Below are positions 23,295-31,233 of a stretch of 41,146 nt of DNA, in pieces. This DNA is from CAXQZU01 sp964228555 (GTDB lineage: Bacteria > Planctomycetota > PLA2 > JAEUHO01): positions 1 to 41,146 of the forward strand of contig CAXQZU010000043.1 in assembly GCA_964228555.1 (NCBI GenBank). The letters are read 5' to 3'. The number at the start of each line of letters is the position of its first letter. Positions within the stretch are counted from its first letter, which is position 1. The translations under genes were made by a program, and so were the position numbers. The notes beneath the pieces were generated by a model that saw nothing but the letters and a program-made list of their open reading frames with translations, had not been told where the DNA came from and did not search any database.

Positions 23295-23338
23295 TACGCG
23301 CCGCCCGGGGAGGCCCGGGCCCAGGTCAGGAGACGCCC

Positions 23339-23578
23339 ATGTCGTTGCTCGAACGCCTGCAGGACGACGAACTCGCCCGGCTGCTCGGCCTCGCCGCCGG
23401 CCTCGACCTCGTCGGCGCCAAGCGCCGCGAGGAGGAAGAGGACGAGGAAGAGGACGAGGAGGAAGACGAGGAGGACGAGGAGGAGGACGACGACGACGAC
23501 TTCGACGACTTCGACGACGAGGACGACGACCTCGACGACGATGACGAGGACGACTTCGAGGACGACGACGAGGACTAG
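23339..23578 (+). CDS. 79-residue protein with a 50-residue Asp/Glu tail
   Basis: Not recognised as a named family. Residues 1-30 are an ordinary short helix-like segment (MSLLERLQDDELARLLGLAA, then GLDLVGAKRRE). From about residue 29 to the end nearly every residue is Asp or Glu, apart from four Phe and one Leu. The tail is Glu-rich first, then Asp-rich. Net charge is about -45. Good AGGAGA before the ATG at 23339, and the strongest promoter in the window, suggest it is really and highly expressed. Such acidic tails occur in histone/DNA-mimic and chaperone-like proteins and can bind basic proteins or divalent metal, but no function can be assigned. Codon use in the tail (GAG/GAC) matches the genome, so it is not an obvious foreign insert. 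Confidence 0.75.
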   Translation: MSLLERLQDDELARLLGLAAGLDLVGAKRREEEEDEEEDEEEDEEDEEEDDDDDFDDFDDEDDDLDDDDEDDFEDDDED

Positions 23579-23593
23579 CCCTCGTCACCCTGC

Positions 23594-23689
23594 GGCGGGC
23601 GTGCCAGCCCGCCTCCCTGCCGCGCAGGCAAGGGCCCGCCACGGCGGTGCTCCTGCCTGCGCGCTGCGTTGGGGGGCTGCGCAGCGCGC
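23594..23689. terminator. Two strong hairpins between convergent poly-acidic and rnd genes
   Basis: Stem 1 is GGCGGGC/GCCCGCC (23594-23600, 23607-23613) with a 6-nt loop. Stem 2 is GCGCGCTGCG/CGCAGCGCGC (23659-23668, 23680-23689), 10 perfect pairs with an 11-nt loop. Both lie in the 143-bp space between two converging genes and could end transcription from either side; neither has a clear T-run. Confidence 0.5.
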
Positions 23690-23721
23690 GCCCCTCGCCT
23701 CGGGCCGCTGCGGGCGCCTGC

Positions 23722-24903
23722 TCAGGCCTGCGGCGACAGCAAGGCCAGCAGGGCCTCGCCGTAGCGCGCCATGCGCTTGGGGCCCAGGTCGGCGCAGGCG
23801 GCCAGCACCTCCTGCGTGGCCTGCTCCTGCGCAGCCAGCCACTCCAGCGCGACGTTGGGCAGCACCACCACGTTGGGCACCTTGCGCGCGGCGGCCTCGG
23901 CGCGGCGCCAGTCGCGCAGGGCGTCCTCGCGCGCCCGCGTGCGTCGCTGCGCCGCCCGCTCGTCGTCGGTGAGTCGCGGCCGCTCCAGCGGTGCGGGCGC
24001 ACGCCCCGCGCGTGCCTCGGCGAGGCCGCGCTCCACGGCCGCCGCCAGCGCCGCGCCGTGGCGCTGGGCGTCCTTGGGATAGAGCGGGGACAGCGAGCCG
24101 CGTCCCGTGCCCGTGCGCGCGGCCTCGCGTGCCACGAGCAGCAGCGCCTGCGGGGCCAGCACCTTGAAGGGCGGCACGTCCCGCCGCGCGGCCTCCTGCT
24201 CACGCCATGACCACACGGCGGCCAGCGCGGCCCGCCCTGCCTCGTCGAGCTCGCCCGCACCCTGCTGGTCACGCCAGCGCTCGTGCTCGGGCAGGCGCTC
24301 GCGCGGGCGGCGCGCGGCCAGGCGGCGGAACTCGATCTGGGCCTCCTCCTCGAGGTCCTGCTCGGCCAGGCGTGCCGCCAGCAGGTCGCGCAGCGGCAGC
24401 AGCCACTGCGTGTCGCCCTGCAGGTAGGCGAGGTGCTGCGGGCCCAGCGGCCGCTGGCCCCAGTCGGCCTTCTGCAGCGACTTGTCCAGCGTCACGCCCA
24501 GGTGGGCCGCAGCCAGGTCGGCCAGGCCCACCTTGGGCTCGCCCAGCAGCGTGGCGGCCAGCATCGTGTCGAACAGGCGCCCGAACCCGAAGGCGTGGTC
24601 GCGCGACAGCATCGCGATGTCGTAGTCGCCGCCGTGCAGCACCAGCTCGACCTCGGGCCGCTCCAGTGCCTGCCGCAGCGGCTCCAGCGTGTCCAGCGCC
24701 AGCGGGTCCACGATGAAGCTCTCGGCCTCCGTGCTCAGCTGCACCACGCAGGTGCGCTCGCGGTAGGCGTGCAGCGAGTTGCCCTCGGTGTCCAGCGCCA
24801 CGCGGCCTCGCTGCGGCAGGCGCGCGCACAGGTCGTGCAGCAGCGGGGCACGGTCCACCAGCAGGGCCGGAGCGTGCGGTCCGGCGGGCGGCGTGGGGCT
24901 CAT
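23722..24903 (-). CDS. rnd: Ribonuclease D (DEDDy 3'-5' exonuclease with HRDC domain)
   Basis: Trims the 3' ends of tRNA precursors and other stable RNA. 393 residues. The DEDD exonuclease site is complete: D38 and E40 (ALDTEGNSLHAY), D95 (LHGGDYDIAML), and Y160...D164 (AYLQGDTQWLLPL), which marks the DEDDy type. FDTMLAATLLGEPKVGLADL is typical of the RNase D branch. One or two HRDC-like helical domains follow (about 205-290 and 310-390), containing VLPNVALEWLAA and LGPKRMARYGEALL. The ATG at 24903 has TATCGT 6 nt upstream and no Shine-Dalgarno. It could serve a general DEDDy exonuclease role rather than strict tRNA processing. Confidence 0.93.
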   Translation of the reverse strand: MSPTPPAGPHAPALLVDRAPLLHDLCARLPQRGRVALDTEGNSLHAYRERTCVVQLSTEAESFIVDPLALDTLEPLRQALERPEVELVLHGGDYDIAMLSRDHAFGFGRLFDTMLAATLLGEPKVGLADLAAAHLGVTLDKSLQKADWGQRPLGPQHLAYLQGDTQWLLPLRDLLAARLAEQDLEEEAQIEFRRLAARRPRERLPEHERWRDQQGAGELDEAGRAALAAVWSWREQEAARRDVPPFKVLAPQALLLVAREAARTGTGRGSLSPLYPKDAQRHGAALAAAVERGLAEARAGRAPAPLERPRLTDDERAAQRRTRAREDALRDWRRAEAAARKVPNVVVLPNVALEWLAAQEQATQEVLAACADLGPKRMARYGEALLALLSPQA

Positions 24904-24909
24904 GGCCGC

Positions 24910-24915
24910 ACGATA
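24910..24915 (-). promoter_or_regulatory. -10-like TATCGT, 6 nt before rnd ATG
   Basis: TATCGT with 6 nt to the ATG at 24903 and no Shine-Dalgarno; leaderless type. It lies in the 43-bp gap between rnd and the upstream MFS-fusion gene. Confidence 0.5.
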
Positions 24916-24946
24916 CGGCCGGCGGGGCCGCCCGCCCCGCGCTGCC

Positions 24947-27900
24947 TCACTCGTCCTCTGCCGGCTGCAGGTCCACGCCCTCGACGCCGAACCAGCGCAG
25001 GTAGGCCTCGCCACGGGCCCGCGTGTCCTGTCGCTGGCCGGCGGCGCTGGCGCGCAGCGCCTTCGCCAGCTGCTCTTGCGCTGCGGCCTGCAGCGCGGGC
25101 ACCTCGGCAGGACGCTGCGTGGCGCGGGCGGCCTGCAGCAGCGCCAGCGCGCACAGCTCGCAGGCCTCCACCGACGAGGGGTCCAGCGCCATGGCCCGCT
25201 GCGCCTCGCCCAGCGCCGAGCCGTCCAGCGCCAGCAGCCAGCCCCAGCCGTTGCGGACGGCCTGCCGGGCGTCGCTGCGCCGCCGCTGCGCGACCTGGGC
25301 CTCGGCCTCGCGCAGGTTCTGCGCGTCGCCCAGCCGCGCCTCCAGGCGCACGCGCAGCTCGAGGTCGTCGAGCGCGAGGCCGGCCCCGGGCGCGGTGCGC
25401 AGCAGCGACAGGGCCAGCATCTCGTCGCCCAGGTCGGGCCCCAGCGGCACGCGCGGGCCCGGCACGCCGCCCAGCAGCAGCAGCCGGGCGTAGCGGGCCG
25501 CCGTGTCGGGAGGCGCCGCGGGGGACGCCGCCTTGAGGGCCTGCTCGTACTCGCGGCGTGCTCCAGCGTAGTCGCCGCAGGCTGCGCGCAGCAGGGCCAC
25601 GGACACGAGCAGCGAGCCGTGGCCCGGGTGCTGCGCTGCGACCCGCTCGGCGTCCTGCAGCGCGCGCTCGCACAGGTCGGGCCGGTCCACCACGCCCACC
25701 GACAGCAGCCCGATCCAGCCCGCCGCCCACTCGACCTCGCCCGGCGACTCGCGCACGGCGCGCCGCAGCAGGCCCTCCGCGGCGAGCGTCTCGCCGCGCG
25801 CGCGCGCCAGCGCGGCACGCGTCAGCAGCGCCTCGCCCTCGTCGCCCCAGTCGGCCGCCTTGTCCCAGCGCACGGCCATGTCCATGTCGTTGGCCGAGAG
25901 CCACGCCTGCACGGCCTGCTGCGTGAAGCGCGCCCGCGTGCCCGGCTCGGGCAGGGCCTGCTGCAGGTCGGGCGGGAAGGCGCTGCGCAGCATCGTGCCC
26001 AGGTCGGCGCGACGGCCTTCGAGCGCCTCGCGTGCGTCGGCCTTGGACAGCACGCGCCACGCCAGGCCCAGCTCGAGGCGCGGCAGGTCGTCGCGCAGGG
26101 CCGGCCAGGCGCTGGCCGGGGCCACGCGCTCCACGCCGCGGCCGTCCATCACGAGGCGGCGCCACAGGTCGCCGGGCTTGTGCAGGCCCACGGGCTGGGC
26201 CACGGACTGCACGGCGGGGTCGCGCTCCAGCAGCCGCTCCCAGCGCGCGCCGTCCAGTGCGGGCTTGCCCTCGAAGCCCACCAGCACGGCCTCCTGCGGG
26301 AACAGGAACACCCAGCACTCGGGGAAGGCCGCGCGGAACGTGGCCAGCGCCGAGCGCAGCAGGTCGGGCGACATCTCGAAGAGGTTGAGCCACTGCGCGA
26401 ACACCCCGCCGGGCGCCAGCGCCGCGCGCGCCAGCTGGTAGGCCTCCAGCGTGAACAGGTGGCCGGCGCCGGGCACCCAGGGATGGCTGGGCTGGCTGGC
26501 GATGACGTCGTAGCGCGGCACGTCGCCATGGGCCGCGCGGCGCAGCAGCAGGCGGCCGTCGGCCAGCCACAGGCGGGCGCGCGGGTCGTGCCGTACCGGC
26601 AGGGGGTGGCCGCGCCAGTCCTCCACCACCTCCAGCAGCGTGGCGTCGAGCTCGGCCACGTCCAGCGCCTCGATCCCGGCGGCGAGCACCGTCTCGGCGG
26701 TCCAGCCTGCGCCGTGCCCGATCACCAGCGCGCGCCGCGGCGCAGGATGGCTCAGCATCGGCAGCAGCCCCAGCGCCACCTCGGTGGCGCTGCCCCGGCC
26801 CGGTTGCGTGGGATCCAGCTGGGCCTCGCTCAGCCCGTTGCTGCGCAGCCGCACCACGCCGCCGGGCTCCTCCAGCAGGCTGATCGTGCCCATGCGTCCA
26901 TCGCGCGGCGGCAGCAGCGGGCCGTCGGCGTGGCCAGCCGGCGTGGTGGGACGGCCGCCGAACCAGTGGGCGTAGAGCGCGGCATCGGCGGCGCCCTCGA
27001 GCTGCAGCGTGAACGGTGGCTCGCCCGCGCGCGGCACCACCGGAGGCGGGCGTGCGGTGACGGCCACCAGCAGGGCCGGGCCAGGCGCGGCACGGCGCAG
27101 GGCCGCATGCACCGGCGGCAGGGCGAGCAGGCCCAGCGGCAGCGCCGCCACGCAGGCCACGGCCACGCGCCGCTCGCGCGCATGCGCGAGGTGCCACAGC
27201 GGCGCGGCCGCCAGCAGCAGGCTGGCCAGCAGCAGCAGCACGTGCGCGGCGCCCAGCAGGGGCAGCAGCGCGAAGCCCACCAGCAGGCTGCCCACCAGCG
27301 CGCCCAGCGCGTTGGCGGCACCCAGCCGCCCGCTGGCTGCCGCGGGGCTCTCGCCCTGCGCGTGGGCCACGCGCACGCCCAGCGGGAAGCAGGCGCCCGA
27401 GGCCACCATCACCGGCAGCAGCGCCAGCGCGCTGCCAAGGGCCAGCAGCACGACGCGCTGCAGCCCCAGCGGGGCGCCGGCCTCCAGCACCAGGCGCGGC
27501 AGCAGGCCTGCGAGGGCCGGCAGCGCCAGCATGCCCACGCCCGCCAGCAGCACGGCGACCGTCAGGGCCAGCACGGGCCGGGGGCTGCGCGCCGCGATGC
27601 GCCCGCCCAGCACGCCGCCCAGCGCGAGGCCGGCCAGCACGGGCAGCAGCAGCAGCACCACGCCCCACAGGTGTGGGCCGGCCAGCGGCTCCAGCAGCCG
27701 GAAGGCGGCGACCTCGGCGCCCAGGCCGCACAGGCCCGTCAACGCCAGCAGTGCGCCCACGCGCGCCGGTCGCAGGGCAGGCAGGGCCGGCGCCGCCACG
27801 ACGCTGGGCAACGCACCGGGCGTGGACCCTGCCGCCGCCCCCTGCGCCAGCGTCCACGCGGCCAGCGCCGCCAGGGCCTCGCAGGCCGCGGCGCCCAGCA

Positions 27901-28474
27901 GCGTGCCCTGCTCGCCCAGCCCGGGCAGCGCGAGCACGGTGGCCAGCGCGCCCACGGCGGCGCCTGCGGTGTTCACGCCGTACAGCACGCCCACGCCGGC
28001 CCGTCCCTCGCCCAGCTGCTGGGTGCGCGCGGCCACGAGCAGCGGGAAGGTGCAGCCCATCAGCAGCGTGGGCACCAGCAGCAGGGGCAGGCCCACGACC
28101 AGCGCGGGCCACGGGTTGGGGCCGGGCTCGGCGCCCAGCATCCGCAGCACCGACAGGTGCAGGTCGGGCAGGGCCGTGAACAGCCACGGGGAGAGCGCCA
28201 CGAGCGTTGCCGAGGCCAGCAGGGCGCGCGTGGCGGTGAGGGCGGGCTGGGACGAGCGACGCACGAGCCGCGCGCCCCACCACGCGCCCAGGCCCAGCCC
28301 GGCGAGGAACACGCCCGCCACCGCCGCCAGCGACTCGGTGGTCGTGCCCAGCGCGCGCCCCAGCGCGCGGATCCACACCGTCTGCGCCACCAAGGCGGTG
28401 ACGCCGGAGAGCGCGGCGGCCGCCAGGGCCGGCCAGGCGCAGGGGCGGCCGTCCACGGGTGCGTCGGCGTCCAT
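24947..28474 (-). CDS. Fused MFS-like membrane domain, spermidine-synthase-like domain and TPR region
   Basis: 1175 residues in three parts. Residues 1 to about 480 hold around a dozen membrane helices of the 'fused MFS/spermidine synthase' type (SGVTALVAQTVWIRALGRAL, LMGCTFPLLVAA, SGACFPLGVRV). Residues about 570-760 form a spermidine-synthase-like Rossmann fold: ALVIGHGAGWTAETVLAAG, VAELDATLLEVV, YDVIASQPSHPWVPGAGHLF and LAPGGVFAQWLNLFEM. The usual catalytic Asp motif is changed to SQPSHPW, so true aminopropyl transfer is doubtful. Residues about 860-1165 are TPR-like helices. The ATG at 28474 was chosen at the first membrane helix; TAGGCT lies 10 nt upstream and no Shine-Dalgarno is seen. 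Longer upstream open sequence is arginine-rich and rejected. Role unknown; related proteins are common in Planctomycetota, Myxococcota and Acidobacteriota. Confidence 0.85.
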   Translation of the reverse strand: MDADAPVDGRPCAWPALAAAALSGVTALVAQTVWIRALGRALGTTTESLAAVAGVFLAGLGLGAWWGARLVRRSSQPALTATRALLASATLVALSPWLFTALPDLHLSVLRMLGAEPGPNPWPALVVGLPLLLVPTLLMGCTFPLLVAARTQQLGEGRAGVGVLYGVNTAGAAVGALATVLALPGLGEQGTLLGAAACEALAALAAWTLAQGAAAGSTPGALPSVVAAPALPALRPARVGALLALTGLCGLGAEVAAFRLLEPLAGPHLWGVVLLLLPVLAGLALGGVLGGRIAARSPRPVLALTVAVLLAGVGMLALPALAGLLPRLVLEAGAPLGLQRVVLLALGSALALLPVMVASGACFPLGVRVAHAQGESPAAASGRLGAANALGALVGSLLVGFALLPLLGAAHVLLLLASLLLAAAPLWHLAHARERRVAVACVAALPLGLLALPPVHAALRRAAPGPALLVAVTARPPPVVPRAGEPPFTLQLEGAADAALYAHWFGGRPTTPAGHADGPLLPPRDGRMGTISLLEEPGGVVRLRSNGLSEAQLDPTQPGRGSATEVALGLLPMLSHPAPRRALVIGHGAGWTAETVLAAGIEALDVAELDATLLEVVEDWRGHPLPVRHDPRARLWLADGRLLLRRAAHGDVPRYDVIASQPSHPWVPGAGHLFTLEAYQLARAALAPGGVFAQWLNLFEMSPDLLRSALATFRAAFPECWVFLFPQEAVLVGFEGKPALDGARWERLLERDPAVQSVAQPVGLHKPGDLWRRLVMDGRGVERVAPASAWPALRDDLPRLELGLAWRVLSKADAREALEGRRADLGTMLRSAFPPDLQQALPEPGTRARFTQQAVQAWLSANDMDMAVRWDKAADWGDEGEALLTRAALARARGETLAAEGLLRRAVRESPGEVEWAAGWIGLLSVGVVDRPDLCERALQDAERVAAQHPGHGSLLVSVALLRAACGDYAGARREYEQALKAASPAAPPDTAARYARLLLLGGVPGPRVPLGPDLGDEMLALSLLRTAPGAGLALDDLELRVRLEARLGDAQNLREAEAQVAQRRRSDARQAVRNGWGWLLALDGSALGEAQRAMALDPSSVEACELCALALLQAARATQRPAEVPALQAAAQEQLAKALRASAAGQRQDTRARGEAYLRWFGVEGVDLQPAEDE

Positions 28475-28484
28475 CCAGCGCCCG

Positions 28485-28490
28485 AGCCTA
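28485..28490 (-). promoter_or_regulatory. -10-like TAGGCT, 10 nt before MFS-fusion ATG
   Basis: TAGGCT with 10 nt to the ATG at 28474 and no Shine-Dalgarno; leaderless type. Confidence 0.45.
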
Positions 28491-28503
28491 CCAGCCCCTC
28501 GCG

Positions 28504-28554
28504 TATCCTCCGGGCCTCGTCCGGTCCCCGCAGCGGGCCCGGCGCGACCGGAGA
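28504..28554 (+). promoter_or_regulatory. -10-like TATCCT, 5' hairpin and Shine-Dalgarno before P5C dehydrogenase
   Basis: TATCCT (28504-28509) is followed by CCGGTCCC/GGGCCCGG (28521-28528, 28535-28542), 7 of 8 pairs around a 6-nt loop, then GGAGA (28550-28554) before the ATG at 28563. The two divergent -10-like elements (this one and 28485-28490) are only 13 bp apart. Confidence 0.4.
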
Positions 28555-28562
28555 CCCCCTCC

Positions 28563-30131
28563 ATGGCCCCTGTCCATGCCTCCGACCTCCCGCCCTTCCA
28601 CAACGAGCCGTTCACCGACTTCTCCCGCCCTGCGCAGGCCGAGGCATTCCGCGCCGCGCTGGCGCGCGTGCGGTCCCAGCTGGGCCGCTCGTATCCCAAC
28701 GCTGCCGGCACGCGCCGCTTCCAGCTGCCTGCGACGCAGTCCAGCACCAACCCTGCCCGGCCCAGCGAGGTGATCGGCGTGTTCCCGGCCTCGGGCGCGG
28801 CGCAAGCCGACGAGGCCCTGGCGGCGGCCGAGGCGGCCTTCCCGGCCTGGTCCGCGCGGCCGTGGGAGGAGCGTGCCGCGGTGCTGCTGCGCCTCGCCAG
28901 CCTGCTGCGCCGGCAGAAGCACGACTGGAGCGCGTGGCTGGTGCTGGAGGTGGGCAAGACCTGGGCCGAGGCCGACGGCGACACCGCCGAGGCCATCGAC
29001 TTCTGCGAGTGGTACGCGCGCGAGGCCTTGCGCTACGCGCGCGGCGTGGACGTGGTGCAGACCGGCGACCACAACGAGTGCTTCTACGTGCCGCTGGGGC
29101 CGGGCGTGGCCATCGCGCCGTGGAACTTCCCGCTGGCGATCCTGTGCGGGATGACGGTGAGTGCGCTCGTGACGGGCAACACGGTCGTGATGAAGCCCGC
29201 CGAGGAGAGCCCCACGGTGGCGTGGAAGCTCTACGAGGCGCTGCTGGAGTGCGGCGTGCCCGCCGGCGCGGTGAACCTGCTCACGGGCCCGGGCGAGGAG
29301 GTGGGCGCGAGGCTCGTGCAGAGCCCCGTCACGCGCTTCGTCTCCTTCACCGGGAGCAAGGCCGTGGGCCTCTGGATCACGCAGGCGGCGGCCGTGGTGC
29401 ACCCCGGCCAGCGCTGGATCAAGCGCGTGATCACCGAGCTGGGCGGCAAGGACGCCACCGTGGTGGACGCCAGCGCCGACCTCGAGGCGGCGGCGGCGGG
29501 CGTGGTGGCCGCGGCGTATGGCTTCAGCGGCCAGAAGTGCTCGGCCTGCTCGCGCGTCATCGTGCACGAGGCGGTCTACGAGCGCTTCCTGCCGATGGTG
29601 GCCGAGAAGGCCCGCGCGCTGGTGGTGGGCGATCCCGAGGACCCGCGTACGCAGGTGGGCCCCGTGATCAGCCACGAGTCGCACGCCCGCATCGTGGCCG
29701 CGCTGGGCGCCACGGCCGCCGAGGGCCGTCGCCTGCTGGGCGGCGGCGCGGTGGCGCGCGACGGGTGGTTCGTGCAGCCCACCGTGGTGGCGGACGTGGC
29801 GCCGGCCTCGCGGCTCGCGCAGGAGGAGCTGTTCGGCCCGGTACTGGCCGTGCTCGAGGCACGCGACTGGGAGCACGCGCTGGCCATCGCCAACGACACC
29901 GACTACGGCCTCACCGGCGCGGTCTACAGCCAGGACGAGGCCCACCTCGAAGACGCCCGCAAGCGCTTCCACGTGGGCAACCTCTACCTCAACCGCAAGT
30001 GCACCGGGGCGCTGGTGGGCGCCCAGCCCTTCGGCGGCTTCCGGCTCTCGGGCACCTGCTCCAAGGCCGGCGGCCGCGATTACCTGGGCCTGTTCCTGCA
30101 GCAGAAGAGCGTGGCGCGCAAGGTGGGCTAG
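28563..30131 (+). CDS. 1-pyrroline-5-carboxylate dehydrogenase (aldehyde dehydrogenase family)
   Basis: Oxidises glutamate semialdehyde/P5C to glutamate with NAD+, the second step of proline and arginine breakdown. 522 residues. Aldehyde-dehydrogenase motifs: GPGVAIAPWNFPLAIL, GNTVVMKPAEESP, FTGSKAVGLWI, ELGGKDATVVD (catalytic Glu), GFSGQKCSACSRVIVHE (catalytic Cys in QKCSACS) and LAQEELFGPVLAV. The end, YLNRKCTGALVGAQPFGGF followed by RLSGTCSKAGGRDYLGLF, is typical of the RocA/PutA P5CDH group. No proline dehydrogenase is adjacent. The ATG at 28563 has GGAGA upstream. The stop shares CTAG at 30128-30131 with the convergent nucleotidyltransferase gene. Confidence 0.92.
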   Translation: MAPVHASDLPPFHNEPFTDFSRPAQAEAFRAALARVRSQLGRSYPNAAGTRRFQLPATQSSTNPARPSEVIGVFPASGAAQADEALAAAEAAFPAWSARPWEERAAVLLRLASLLRRQKHDWSAWLVLEVGKTWAEADGDTAEAIDFCEWYAREALRYARGVDVVQTGDHNECFYVPLGPGVAIAPWNFPLAILCGMTVSALVTGNTVVMKPAEESPTVAWKLYEALLECGVPAGAVNLLTGPGEEVGARLVQSPVTRFVSFTGSKAVGLWITQAAAVVHPGQRWIKRVITELGGKDATVVDASADLEAAAAGVVAAAYGFSGQKCSACSRVIVHEAVYERFLPMVAEKARALVVGDPEDPRTQVGPVISHESHARIVAALGATAAEGRRLLGGGAVARDGWFVQPTVVADVAPASRLAQEELFGPVLAVLEARDWEHALAIANDTDYGLTGAVYSQDEAHLEDARKRFHVGNLYLNRKCTGALVGAQPFGGFRLSGTCSKAGGRDYLGLFLQQKSVARKVG

Positions 30132-30769
30132 GGAGACGCCGCGGCCGCGCGTCGTCCCAGCGCGGCGCGCACGGGCTCGAGGTCCTGCGGGCCGTCCAGG
30201 TCCAGCGTCACGGCCGCATCGTGCACGGGCACGCGCAGCGTGCGGGCGCGGTGCAGGGCCAGCACCTCGCGCGCGCCCTCGCGGTCGCCCAGCCGCTGGA
30301 AGTCGCTGGCCAGCGCGGCGGCATAGGCCCCGGGGTGCCCGCCGCGCCCCGCGTGCGTGGGCAGCACGGCGGCGTGCGCGCCTGCCCGCAGCCGGGCCAG
30401 GAGGTCGCCGGCCAGCGCCGGCGGCACGCAGGGCGTGTCGGCCGGCAACAGCAGCAGGTCGCGGCCGTGCGCGCGCGGGTGGGCGAGTGCCACGCGGATG
30501 CTGCTGATCATGCCGGCCTCGGGCGCGGGATTCTCCACGAGGTGCACGTGCGCAGCCGCCAGCGCCGCCCAGCGCAGCCTGCCGCCCGGCGGCAGCACCA
30601 CCACCACCTCGCCCACGCCGGGCGCCCGTGCCAGCGTCTCCAGCGCCCACGCCATCACCGTGCGGCCTGCCAGCACGAGGGCCAGCTTGTCGGGGGGCAG
30701 GCGCGTGCTGCGGCCGGCGGCCAGCAGCACGCCCACGGCCGGCGCGGGCTCGGCAGGCGTCGGGTGCAT
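30128..30769 (-). CDS. MobA/MocA-like nucleotidyltransferase
   Basis: 213 residues of the NTP-transferase fold. VGVLLAAGRSTRLPPDKLAL is the nucleotide-binding start. ENPAPEAGMISSIRVAL and LLLLPADTPCVPPAL follow the 'eGm.sSl' and 'D.P' pattern of molybdopterin cytidylyltransferase-like (MocA) proteins, and GGHPGAYAAAL is near residue 143. These enzymes attach CMP or GMP to molybdopterin, but relatives act on sugars or other phosphates. The usual RMG after LAAGxS is RLP. No molybdoenzyme or XdhC gene is nearby, so the substrate is unsettled. The ATG at 30769 has TAGAGT 6 nt upstream and no Shine-Dalgarno. Confidence 0.82.
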   Translation of the reverse strand: MHPTPAEPAPAVGVLLAAGRSTRLPPDKLALVLAGRTVMAWALETLARAPGVGEVVVVLPPGGRLRWAALAAAHVHLVENPAPEAGMISSIRVALAHPRAHGRDLLLLPADTPCVPPALAGDLLARLRAGAHAAVLPTHAGRGGHPGAYAAALASDFQRLGDREGAREVLALHRARTLRVPVHDAAVTLDLDGPQDLEPVRAALGRRAAAASP

Positions 30770-30775
30770 GGCCTG

Positions 30776-30781
30776 ACTCTA
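30776..30781 (-). promoter_or_regulatory. -10-like TAGAGT, 6 nt before MobA-like ATG
   Basis: TAGAGT with 6 nt to the ATG at 30769 and no Shine-Dalgarno; leaderless type. The divergent cupin has its own TAGGCT at 30821-30826, 23 nt before its ATG, with a Shine-Dalgarno. Confidence 0.5.
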
Positions 30782-30849
30782 CGGCCGGCGGGACCTGCGA
30801 CGCCCACGCCACGGCACGGGTAGGCTCGCGCCACCCGTCGGAGGCAGCC

Positions 30850-31200
30850 ATGGCCCACGAGCGCGTGCGCGACACCAGCCCCATCACGCAGTCCCGGCCC
30901 GACCGCGTGGCGAAGGTGACGCTGTTCGAGACGGCGCGCTTCTTCTGCGACGTGTGGGTGCTGCGGCCGGGGCAGGCCCAGGCCCCGCACCTGCATGCCG
31001 CCGAGGACAAGCTCTACCAGGTGCTCTCGGGCCGGGCGCGCGCCACCAGCGGGACGCACGTGGTGGACGTGGGACCCGGCGAGGTGGTGTTCTGCCCGGC
31101 CGGCGAGGTCCACGGCATCGAGGCGCTGGGGCCCGAGGACCTGCGCCTTGTCGTGGTGATGACGCCTCACCCGCGGCCGCCTGCCCCGGCCGTACAGTAG
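30850..31200 (+). CDS. Small cupin-domain protein
   Basis: 116 residues, a single cupin barrel. The metal-binding motif 1 is PHLHAAEDKLYQVLSGRA and motif 2 is CPAGEVHGIEAL (about residues 82-93), giving His/His/Glu and a second-motif His for one metal ion. Preceding sequence ARFFCDVWVLRPGQAQ fits the first strands. Single-domain cupins include dioxygenases, isomerases and sensors, so no reaction is proposed. The ATG at 30850 has GGAGG 5 nt upstream. It is 33 bp upstream of elbB on the same strand; TACAGT at 31193-31198 lies across its end. Confidence 0.85.
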   Translation: MAHERVRDTSPITQSRPDRVAKVTLFETARFFCDVWVLRPGQAQAPHLHAAEDKLYQVLSGRARATSGTHVVDVGPGEVVFCPAGEVHGIEALGPEDLRLVVVMTPHPRPPAPAVQ

Positions 31201-31220
31201 CGCCGCGGGCCCTGCCCGCG
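31193..31220 (+). promoter_or_regulatory. -10-like TACAGT and 5' hairpin before elbB
   Basis: TACAGT (31193-31198) overlaps the cupin stop. After 5 nt comes CGCGGGC-CCT-GCCCGCG (31204-31220), a perfect 7-bp stem with a 3-nt loop, then GGAGG before the ATG at 31234. The layout matches that in front of mrp. Confidence 0.45.
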
Positions 31221-31233
31221 ACGGAGGCCGCCG

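Noticed and set aside
23427..23575. GAG/GAC trinucleotide run looking like a repeat array
   Set aside because: It is the coding sequence of the poly-acidic tail, not a CRISPR or satellite; unit order is irregular.
24779..30823. Open frame of 2014 codons on the plus strand, and similar long frames elsewhere (3569-8275 minus, 10210-13779 plus)
   Set aside because: They shadow real genes and show no conserved motif. Only the 3' part of the 10210-15174 frame, from GTG 13780, is a real gene.
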